Below are positions 1 through 5,846 of a DNA stretch of 17,673 nucleotides, piece after piece. The translations under genes were made by a program, and so were the position numbers. The first letter of the stretch is position 1. Each line of letters begins with the position of its first letter. Under the pieces are notes generated by a model. That model had not been told where the DNA came from. It did not search any database and worked only from the letters and a program-made list of their open reading frames with translations. This stretch comes from a bacterium (lineage in GTDB: Bacteria; UBP15; UBA6099): NCBI GenBank assembly GCA_029573925.1, contig JAKQBV010000495.1:1-17673 (forward strand), given 5' to 3'.

Positions 1-1
1 C

Positions 2-52
2 AGGATGAAGAGCGCGCTGATGGAGAGAGACCGAGAAATATTTTTCGATTGA
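2..52 (+). CDS. Possible C-terminal tail of an upstream gene (partial)
   Basis: One frame is open from the left edge to a TGA at 50-52 and gives a tail of sixteen residues ending ALMERDREIFFD. The composition is plausible for a soluble protein terminus, and it lies just before the AT-rich promoter region of the next gene, where a gene end would be expected. A second frame is also open, to a TGA at 151-153, but its translation is less protein-like and would run through the promoter region. The tail is too short to assign a family, so both the identity and the reality of the gene are uncertain. Confidence 0.3.
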   Translation, partial: RMKSALMERDREIFFD

Positions 53-113
53 AGAGGGCGTCGGCGACATTTCTTAATAATTTTGAATTAACATTAATAA
101 ATAAAGGTTGTTG

Positions 114-122
114 TGGTAAAAT
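114..122 (+). promoter_or_regulatory. Extended -10 promoter candidate for the FapA-like gene
   Basis: TGGTAAAAT matches the extended -10 form TGnTAAAAT, one base away from TGnTATAAT. A weak -35-like TTAATA lies at 94-99 with a 17-base spacer, in an AT-rich stretch (70-122). Transcription would begin near 129, about 44 bases before the TTG start at 173. This is inferred from motif and position only. Confidence 0.4.
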
Positions 123-172
123 ATCCGCGATAGCGTCAGACATCGCAAACTGAAAAAGAGAGCGAACCGAAA

Positions 173-1780
173 TTGCATGACTCACCTATAAAACTTCAGT
201 TTTCTTCCGACGGCCGCGAGGTCATGGCGGACATCGATCAAGCGAAGACGGGCGGAATGCCTGTCGTGGCCGAGCAGTTCCTTATGGCTCTTGAAGAGGT
301 TGGCGCGGAGAACTTCGAGATAGACTACTCCTCGATCGACCGGCTTATTCAAACACAGGGCAGCACGGGAAAAATGTTCGCCATCGCCCGGAAGATCAAC
401 GGCAGCGTGGAAGTCGCGGTGTCTTCCGATAAGATGGAAGCCTCGGTGACGATGATACCGCCGAAGGGCGGCAAAGAAGTAGATGTGGACGATGTGAAAG
501 CCGCGCTCGCGATGGCTGGCGTCAGATTCGGTCAGAAGGAAGACGTTATCCAGAACATCGTGGCGCAGGCTTGGTATAACGAGAAGGTCGTGGTGGCGGA
601 GGGAACTCCGTCTGAAGACGGGCAGGACGGCAAGATCGAGTTCCTGTTCAATGTCGAGGACGCCAAACCCAAGCCGATGATGACGGACGAGGGCGACGTC
701 GACTATTACGAACTTGGCATAGTCAGCAATGTCCATATCGGAGAGCCTCTGGCGGAGAAAACGCCTCCGACGACCGGCAAGGCGGGAAGGAACGTTCTCG
801 GCGAAGAGATTCCGGCGCGGCCCGGCAAGGACACGCCGTTTCCAATCGGCAAAAACGTCACCTTTTCGCAGGAAAATCCCAACCTTATCGTGTCGCAGAT
901 CGCCGGGCAGCCTCGGCTCGTGCAGGGCAAGATTCACGTGTTGCCGGTGTTCGAAGTGAAAGGCGACGTTGACTTCTCCACAGGAAACATAAGCTTCGTG
1001 GGCGACGTGATTGTCAAAGGCGGCATCTTGGAAGGGTTCGTGGTAAAAGCCGACTCGAATGTTTCGGTGTATGGGCCTGTGAGCGGATGTGTCATTGAGG
1101 CGGGCGGCAGCGTTTTTCTCAATAAAGGAATGCATGGTCAGGACAAAGGCGTCATCGTGGCCGGAGAGGACGTCGTAGCGAAATTTCTGGAACATACGAC
1201 GGTAAAGGCAGGCGGGAACATCAGAGTTAGCGACGGCCTGATTCTCTCTAACGTGACGGCCAAGAAGAGCATAGTCGCCGAAGGAAAGAAGGGCGTCATC
1301 GTGGGCGGCCGCGTCAGCGCAGGCGAAGAAGTCAGAGCCAGAGTCATAGGGAATTATATGGCCACTCCGACCGAAGTGGAAGCCGGCGGAAGCCCCAAGG
1401 TCAGAGAAGAGCTAAGACAGATAGAAGAGCAGAAAAAGAATCTCAAACTGAACCTCGACAGATCCGAAAAAGGCGTCAAATCGTTGAAATTGCTTCAGGA
1501 AAAGCAAGGCACTCTGCCGCCCGCCAAAAGAGATCTTCTGCTTCAGCTCACCCGCGCCCAGTTCAACCTGATGGGCCAGTTGAAAAAGCTGGAGGCGAGG
1601 GAAGAAGAACTAGAAGAGATACTCGCTTCCTCCTTTAAAGGAAAAGTGACGATATCAGACGCTATTTACCCCGGCGTGAAACTGATAATCAAACAAGCCG
1701 TATTGCACATAAGGGACCAGATCAATTCGACGGTTTTCTACGAGCAGGACGGCGAAGTGCAAGTGGGAGTTTACGGTTAA
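173..1780 (+). CDS. FapA/DUF342 family protein, flagellar-assembly-protein-A-like
   Basis: A protein of 535 residues of the FapA (DUF342) family, whose members bear a right-handed beta-helix-like core and are associated with flagellar assembly or cell-surface regulation; the biochemical role is poorly known. In order: an N-terminal segment (about 6-70), the FapA N domain (about 78-253, with the family-like patch SSDKMEASVTM at 84-94 and GVRFG at 116-120), Gly/Val-rich beta repeats (about 254-405), a charged coiled coil (about 408-485) and a short beta-rich tail (488-535). The start is a TTG: there is no ATG or GTG between it and the upstream in-frame TAG at 131-133, and GAGAG at 158-162 could be its binding site. 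The alternative is the ATG at 224 (residue 18), but that would cut IKLQFSSDGREVMADI, which resembles the later VEVAVSSDKMEASVTM. No signal peptide or membrane segment is seen, so it is probably cytoplasmic. Confidence 0.88.
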   Translation: MHDSPIKLQFSSDGREVMADIDQAKTGGMPVVAEQFLMALEEVGAENFEIDYSSIDRLIQTQGSTGKMFAIARKINGSVEVAVSSDKMEASVTMIPPKGGKEVDVDDVKAALAMAGVRFGQKEDVIQNIVAQAWYNEKVVVAEGTPSEDGQDGKIEFLFNVEDAKPKPMMTDEGDVDYYELGIVSNVHIGEPLAEKTPPTTGKAGRNVLGEEIPARPGKDTPFPIGKNVTFSQENPNLIVSQIAGQPRLVQGKIHVLPVFEVKGDVDFSTGNISFVGDVIVKGGILEGFVVKADSNVSVYGPVSGCVIEAGGSVFLNKGMHGQDKGVIVAGEDVVAKFLEHTTVKAGGNIRVSDGLILSNVTAKKSIVAEGKKGVIVGGRVSAGEEVRARVIGNYMATPTEVEAGGSPKVREELRQIEEQKKNLKLNLDRSEKGVKSLKLLQEKQGTLPPAKRDLLLQLTRAQFNLMGQLKKLEAREEELEEILASSFKGKVTISDAIYPGVKLIIKQAVLHIRDQINSTVFYEQDGEVQVGVYG

Positions 1781-1823
1781 TCCCTTGGCGAACAGCCGAG
1801 GGTCGTCTTGAAAGGAGCCGCTC

Positions 1824-2159
1824 ATGTCAATACGTTCGGTGGACATGATGGTGCTTTTTTCCAAGACCTCGGATGTGGAAAAAGCGCAGATGCTTGAGCA
1901 GCATCAGGCGAGAATGTCGCAGCACAACATATCGGTCGAGGAACAAAAGGGAAAAGAAATTCAGAAGACGCAGGTGCAGCAGTCGGACCAAGAGAACGAA
2001 TCTGGAAAGATTCAGGAGCATCAGGAAAGGAACCAAGGGAAGAAACAGGGACAGAGGGAAGGCGAGCCGGAAGAAGAGCTTCAAGCGGCGGCGGAAAACC
2101 CCGCGAAAAAAAAATTCAGGCTTCCGGCGCACACGGGCATAATTGACATTAGAATATAA
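1824..2159 (+). CDS. Small charged Gln/Glu/Lys-rich protein downstream of FapA
   Basis: A 111-residue protein with an excellent ribosome binding site (AAAGGAG at 1811-1817, six bases before ATG). The N-terminus (about 3-30, SVDMMVLFSKTSDVEKAQ) looks ordered. The middle (about 35-95) is Gln-, Glu- and Lys-rich and probably disordered or helical. The protein ends in HTGIIDIRI, a short hydrophobic beta-like tail. This architecture (ordered head, charged linker, tail of the IDI/LDV type) resembles small proteins I recall near flagellar-sigma and FapA genes in Firmicutes; that link is from memory and not proven here. It lies 43 bases after the FapA-like gene and before the PRC-barrel gene on the same strand, so an operon is likely. 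The function is unknown. Confidence 0.72.
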   Translation: MSIRSVDMMVLFSKTSDVEKAQMLEQHQARMSQHNISVEEQKGKEIQKTQVQQSDQENESGKIQEHQERNQGKKQGQREGEPEEELQAAAENPAKKKFRLPAHTGIIDIRI

Positions 2160-2191
2160 TCCGCCGGCAAACACATTGGCTCGCCGCCGGA
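2160..2191 (+). other. Imperfect hairpin between the small protein and the PRC-barrel gene
   Basis: The nine-base arms TCCGCCGGC (2160-2168) and GCCGCCGGA (2183-2191) pair at eight of nine positions, with a central C-C mismatch and a 14-base loop. No T-run follows, so this is not a convincing terminator. It could attenuate or stabilise the transcript, or be chance in GC-rich spacer. Confidence 0.3.
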
Positions 2192-2228
2192 AACGATATT
2201 AAATTAACTTGAGTCGGAGGAATGTTGG

Positions 2229-3230
2229 ATGAAACTCTATAGGTTGAGTCAAGAACTGAAGGGATTGCAGATAGTTTCAATAGAGGAAGGCGAACAGGTC
2301 GGGGTGGTTGAGGATTTCATAATCGACCCGATTCAAAAATCAATTTCGTCGATGGTGATCAAGGACGACAAGTGGTACACCGGCGCGAAGATGATCGCCT
2401 TTTCTCTGATAAAGAACATAGGCGACTTCTGCATAACCACCGAGAACAGCTCGTCGGTGGTGCCGTTGGCGGAGATGCAGGAACAGGCCAAGCTGCTTGA
2501 AAAAGGCCTTTCAATCGTCGGCGCGAAAATAATCACTCAGGAAGGCGAGCTGATAGGCGAAATCAAGGAGTACAGCATACTTGCGCGCACTGGCAAAATC
2601 CTCGGCATGCAGCTTAGAAGCGACGCTAAACTTGATTCGCCCGATAGAAATGTAATCCCTGCAGACTACATCGAGACAATTGGCAAAGACATTATAATCG
2701 TGAAAGAAGACGCATTGAGCGCGTTGTGCTCTTCGCATGAAGAAGCGCTGGCGCTGGCTACGGACGGCGTTGTTCCGGCTCCCAAGCCCAGACCCGTCGC
2801 GGCTCCGAAACCCGCCCCGGCTCCGGCTCCGAAACCCGCTCCGAAACCCGCCCCGGCCCCCGTGTTCGAACCTGAACCGATTCCCGAACCTATCGAAGAT
2901 GAACCTGTCGCTGGTTCAGGCATCGACGCTTCCTCCGACGTCGATATCGAAGAGTTGCTCGATCTCGATTCCGCAGCCGAGTCTGCGGGCCTTGTCGAGG
3001 AACCGGTGTCTTCGGACGAGGGCGAAGAGAGCAAACAAAGCCTCAGCGAGATTTTTGAAAGAAGACAGATCAAATATATGCTCGGAAAAAAAGTCAGCAA
3101 GGATGTCGTCGGCGACGACGGTTCCTTAGTGGTCGGGCACGGCGAAACTATCACCGACAGCGTTGTTCAGAAAGCGAAAGCTTCGGGTAAATTCCTCGAA
3201 CTCTCAATGAACATTGAGATAGAAGACTAA
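2229..3230 (+). CDS. Tandem PRC-barrel domain protein with Pro/Ala linker and conserved-looking C-terminal module
   Basis: A 333-residue protein. Two PRC-barrel units are visible: residues 3-82 (patch IVSIEEGEQVGVVEDFIIDP, a typical opening of this fold) and 92-162 (IVGAKIITQEGELIGEIKEY). PRC barrels are small beta barrels found in ribosome-maturation and photosynthetic proteins and in many uncharacterised adaptor-like proteins. A linker rich in Pro, Ala and Lys (182-212) becomes acidic (213-270). A C-terminal module follows (about 275-330, with GKKVSKDVV, GDDGSLVV and GETITDSVVQKA), which reads like a compact beta/alpha domain. The start is set by GGAGG at 2216-2220, eight bases before ATG; the ATG at 2222 is in another frame. 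There is no signal peptide, so it is probably cytoplasmic. It is the last gene of the unit and is followed by a strong terminator. The specific role is unknown. Confidence 0.82.
   Translation: MKLYRLSQELKGLQIVSIEEGEQVGVVEDFIIDPIQKSISSMVIKDDKWYTGAKMIAFSLIKNIGDFCITTENSSSVVPLAEMQEQAKLLEKGLSIVGAKIITQEGELIGEIKEYSILARTGKILGMQLRSDAKLDSPDRNVIPADYIETIGKDIIIVKEDALSALCSSHEEALALATDGVVPAPKPRPVAAPKPAPAPAPKPAPKPAPAPVFEPEPIPEPIEDEPVAGSGIDASSDVDIEELLDLDSAAESAGLVEEPVSSDEGEESKQSLSEIFERRQIKYMLGKKVSKDVVGDDGSLVVGHGETITDSVVQKAKASGKFLELSMNIEIED
2779..2860 (+). repeat. Short tandem repeat coding for the Pro-Ala-Lys linker
   Basis: The unit GCTCCGAAACCCGC recurs about three times with partial copies between, encoding APKPAP-type peptides. 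It lies in frame inside the PRC-barrel gene. Such slippage-prone repeats typically encode extended interdomain linkers and may vary in length between strains. Confidence 0.75.
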
Positions 3231-3249
3231 TTACACCTTTCGAAATTTC

Positions 3250-3289
3250 AAAACGGGCCTGACGAACAGCTGGCCCGTTTTCTTTTTTG
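3250..3289. terminator. Intrinsic terminator between convergent genes
   Basis: AAAACGGGCC (3250-3259) pairs perfectly with GGCCCGTTTT (3272-3281) across a 12-base loop, and a run of T follows to 3288. It closes the plus-strand unit 20 bases after the PRC-barrel stop. Read on the minus strand, the same stem is followed by TTTTGAAATTT and lies about 40 bases past the stop of the lipoprotein gene, so it probably works in both directions, more strongly on the plus strand. Confidence 0.9.
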
Positions 3290-3329
3290 TCGAGTTTGAG
3301 TTATGAATTGTTTGGTTCGGAAATACTGA

Positions 3330-4790
3330 TTACTGGTGCGACATTATGGTCCATGATTTTGTGTTGGTGTTGTTGAATCTGTCCGCCGCGACGATGGTGA
3401 TAACGTTGGCGCCGGGTTCCAGAGACATCTCTATCTCGAATACGCCGTTTGAATCCACAGTCATCGGGTCGCCGTTAAGAGTGGCGGTGGAGAAAGGCTC
3501 CACATAGGCTTTCACAGTGGCGGAAGAATCATAAACATTGATTATCTGCGCTCCCACTTCGCCCACAGGCGGGAAGGGACCGATTAGAATAATGTCGGGG
3601 GCGGTGGTGTCAAGAGATATCACCCGCAGCAGGGAAACCTGCTGGCCGAACGGGTCGGCCAAAGTGAGCCTGATTTGATTTTCCCCTTCCTTCAAGCGGA
3701 TGGGGATGGAGAAGGACCCGGTGGCTGGGAAGCTTATCTGACCGTTCATGCCGCAGCATATCGAAAGATTCGGGCCGCCCCAGTCGCCCGAACCGTTATA
3801 GGCTGTTTCCCCTTCAAAAACGATAAACGCGGATGTGGTGGCGAAGTGGTTCATCGGAGCGGAAAGCGACATCTGTAAAATATTCGTCTCTACAGAGTCC
3901 TCTGTGAAAGTAATCAAGGTTCCGGTTCCGCCATACGCGCTTAAAGTGTACTCGGTTTCAGAGCCGTAAACATAGTCGTAATCGCCGGCGCTGTAAACTG
4001 AGCTGTTGCGCATCGGATCCTTTGTGAAAGGATTCTTAGGATAGTCGTCAAAGATGTCGTAATAATTGTCCATATAGGAGAATAGCTCGGTAAAATCGTC
4101 AGGGTCCGGCAACGCGCCAGCGTGTCCCGCGTACGCTTCCAGTCCGTCGCGAACCTGAGTCGCCGCTTCTATCGTGTCGCTTTCGAGAGTGTTCGCGTCC
4201 CCGCAGTCTATGTGATATGCCTGATTCTTATATTCCATTCTCCAGCCGTCGAAAGCCACCGTTCCCGACTTTATCACCAGCGTAACCGTGTGCGGCGTTT
4301 CCGAAAGGCCCGTGGATATTTCATAATATGAAACAAAATCTTCTTTATAACCCTCAAAGGGCGTCGGCGATGACAGATCAAGCGTTCCGACTGATTGACC
4401 GTCGATATAGAACTCTACCGTTCCGGGATTCTGATAAGTTTTTGTCGGAATAATCATGACGCCGACTTTGGAAAAGGGATTGGTCATCGAAGCGGAAAGT
4501 CCGGGAGTCGATCCTATGGCTGATATCCAAGTGTATCCCGCTGTGGCATCGTAAAGATACCATGATTCGAGAGCGGGAAGATAATAAGTGACGTGGTCGA
4601 AAACTGCGGTGGTGCGGACTCGCTGGTCCAGAGCAGGAGGGTACCACGGCGGAGCGGTGACTGGCATGCCGGTGTTTCCGCCATTTTGGTTCGCACGGTC
4701 CGCGGACCTGCCGCCGCCGCCGCAACCTGCCGCGAATATAACCGATGCGATTGTGAGCGCCACTCCTGTTGTTTTTATGATATTCTTCAT
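3330..4790 (-). CDS. Probable lipoprotein with CBM-like, pseudopilin-like and Ig-like domains
   Basis: A protein of 486 residues from the ATG at 4790 (493 from a GTG at 4811). The ATG gives a compact signal peptide (MKNIIKTTG, then a hydrophobic stretch) ending FAAGC, a lipobox-like site with Cys at 23; the -3 residue is Ala, not the usual Leu/Val, so lipidation is likely but not certain. Gly-rich and low-complexity residues follow. About 59-190 is a beta-rich domain (FYIDGQSVGTLDL, later HTVTLVIKSGTVAFDGW) resembling carbohydrate-binding or ligand-binding sandwiches. About 195-295 resembles the globular half of a type II secretion pseudopilin: helix, YPKNPF, then DYDYVYGS and YTLSAYGG. The C-terminus (about 398-486, DTTAPDIILIGPFPP onward) is an Ig-like domain. 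It is transcribed alone, convergent with the PRC-barrel gene. It is probably membrane-anchored and faces the periplasm or cell surface; the function is unknown. Confidence 0.78.
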   Translation of the reverse strand: MKNIIKTTGVALTIASVIFAAGCGGGGRSADRANQNGGNTGMPVTAPPWYPPALDQRVRTTAVFDHVTYYLPALESWYLYDATAGYTWISAIGSTPGLSASMTNPFSKVGVMIIPTKTYQNPGTVEFYIDGQSVGTLDLSSPTPFEGYKEDFVSYYEISTGLSETPHTVTLVIKSGTVAFDGWRMEYKNQAYHIDCGDANTLESDTIEAATQVRDGLEAYAGHAGALPDPDDFTELFSYMDNYYDIFDDYPKNPFTKDPMRNSSVYSAGDYDYVYGSETEYTLSAYGGTGTLITFTEDSVETNILQMSLSAPMNHFATTSAFIVFEGETAYNGSGDWGGPNLSICCGMNGQISFPATGSFSIPIRLKEGENQIRLTLADPFGQQVSLLRVISLDTTAPDIILIGPFPPVGEVGAQIINVYDSSATVKAYVEPFSTATLNGDPMTVDSNGVFEIEMSLEPGANVITIVAADRFNNTNTKSWTIMSHQ

Positions 4791-4827
4791 GTTCCGCTTA
4801 ATAGCCCTCACAATTCACAAGCAATAA

Positions 4828-4833
4828 ATTATA
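4828..4833 (-). promoter_or_regulatory. -10 box candidate for the lipoprotein gene
   Basis: TATAAT on the minus strand, in an AT-rich stretch. It would start transcription near 4821, about 30 bases before the ATG at 4790 and only about 10 before the GTG at 4811, which mildly favours the ATG. No good -35 sits 16-18 bases upstream. TTGACG at 4883-4888 (minus) is too far away to pair with it. Confidence 0.35.
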
Positions 4834-4928
4834 TTCTACTACGCAATCGTTGCTTCGTCTGAAAGAAGAATAAAAAAAATGGCGTCAACTGCGCAGGAAT
4901 CAGACTTGATATGCGGGCAAGGCCGATG

Positions 4929-4957
4929 TTGGCTGAATCGCGTTGTTTATATATAAT
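4929..4957 (+). promoter_or_regulatory. Sigma-70-type promoter for recO
   Basis: TTGGCT (4929-4934) and a perfect TATAAT (4952-4957) are separated by 17 bases. The start of transcription would be near 4964. This overlaps and lies downstream of the possible TTG start at 4957, so the mRNA would lack that codon and translation should begin at the GTG at 4987. The region 4834-4928 between the divergent promoters holds no gene or other structure that I can see. Confidence 0.6.
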
Positions 4958-4986
4958 TGCGCAAGAAAATAGCGGCTGGTGAGAAA

Positions 4987-5766
4987 GTGGCGAATTATAC
5001 GGTCACAGGAATTGTGCTCGACTCGGACTTGAAGGGAGAGCGGGACGTCGAGGCGGAAGTGTTCACCCTTGAGCGCGGCAGAATCCGTATGACCGCTAGA
5101 GGCACGAAGAAATTGGAAAGCACATTAAGGGGAGCTGTAGAACCTCTTACTGAAGGTTTGTTCTTCTTGGCGGAAAGTCGTGGGACTGACATCCTGACGG
5201 AATGGGAAGCTATAAACTGTTATTTTGAGCTTAAAAAGAAGCCCGAGAGTCTCGCCGCCGCTGGTTTTTTGTCTAGGTATGTCATAAAGGCCCTGCCGGC
5301 AGGTTCGCCGGATGCCACACTATATATATTTACAAAAAATGTATTGAAGCTTTTACAATTCTCTATACGGCATGATATAATAATGACGGTTATCAAATGG
5401 GGTCTTCTTTTGGCGTCCGGACAGGCGCCGGAGATGGATGTATGCGCCGAATGCGGGAGTGGCGTTGAGAACGGCGGAGAGGGATGGAGCGTGGAAGCTG
5501 GAGGGGCGGTTTGCGGCGTTTGCGGGGGAGGCCGGAAATTGAGGCCGGGAGCTATGGGGTTCGGGAGAAGCGCTAGGACGGCGGCGAAAGGATTGCTGGA
5601 AATTGAAATAGACAGCAGAGAAGAAGCGGCGGCGAATGCGGCGGCTATCTCTGTTCTGGCAAATGATGACCGAAAAGCGGCGGAGGAGTTTTCTACGGCC
5701 CTCGGACAATTTTGCGATTATCACTTGTTAGACGGAATATCGAAGATGGAAATGAGAGCGCGTTAA
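4987..5766 (+). CDS. recO: DNA repair protein RecO
   Basis: RecO, which with RecF and RecR loads RecA onto SSB-coated single-stranded DNA in recombinational repair. From GTG 4987 it has 259 residues, normal for the family. The N-terminal OB-fold opens with YTVTGIVLDSD and continues to about residue 70. The helical core follows (to about 150), then a zinc-binding pair CAEC (Cys 153, 156) and CGVC (Cys 176, 179), then a C-terminal helical region. I prefer the GTG because RecO proteins begin directly before the first OB strand, GGTGA lies four bases upstream, and the promoter predicts a transcript starting after the alternative TTG at 4957 (which would add ten residues). Between the Cys pairs the protein is Gly-rich. 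An AT-rich patch inside the gene (about 5321-5400) contains a promoter-like sequence. It is followed after 80 bases by the giant Fn3 protein. Confidence 0.9.
   Translation: MANYTVTGIVLDSDLKGERDVEAEVFTLERGRIRMTARGTKKLESTLRGAVEPLTEGLFFLAESRGTDILTEWEAINCYFELKKKPESLAAAGFLSRYVIKALPAGSPDATLYIFTKNVLKLLQFSIRHDIIMTVIKWGLLLASGQAPEMDVCAECGSGVENGGEGWSVEAGGAVCGVCGGGRKLRPGAMGFGRSARTAAKGLLEIEIDSREEAAANAAAISVLANDDRKAAEEFSTALGQFCDYHLLDGISKMEMRAR
5352..5381 (+). promoter_or_regulatory. Promoter-like sequence inside recO
   Basis: TTTACA (5352-5357, five of six to consensus), an 18-base spacer and TATAAT (5376-5381) preceded by TG at 5373-5374, so it is also an extended -10. It lies within the AT-rich patch of the recO coding sequence. 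If active, transcription would begin near 5388 and could feed the giant gene at 5847, which has no obvious promoter of its own in the 80-base gap after recO. Confidence 0.5.
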
Positions 5767-5846
5767 GCGCAAAGAGGAAGTGGCGGATAGCAAATCCTAA
5801 AGCATAAGCGGATCGGGAACATAAGAAACAATCCCGGAGGGAAAGC

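Noticed and set aside
182..1195. Long open frame on the minus strand opposite the FapA-like gene
   Set aside because: It is an antisense shadow of a well-supported coding gene: the translation is rich in His and Arg, with no domain and no start signals.
2160..2191. Hairpin after the small charged protein considered as a terminator
   Set aside because: One mismatch in a nine-base stem and no T-run. The next gene has a strong binding site close by, so read-through is expected.
2666..3154. Minus-strand frame with Gly/Ala repeats opposite the PRC-barrel linker
   Set aside because: The Gly-Ala pattern is the mirror of the plus-strand Pro-Ala linker codons. There is no independent evidence for it.
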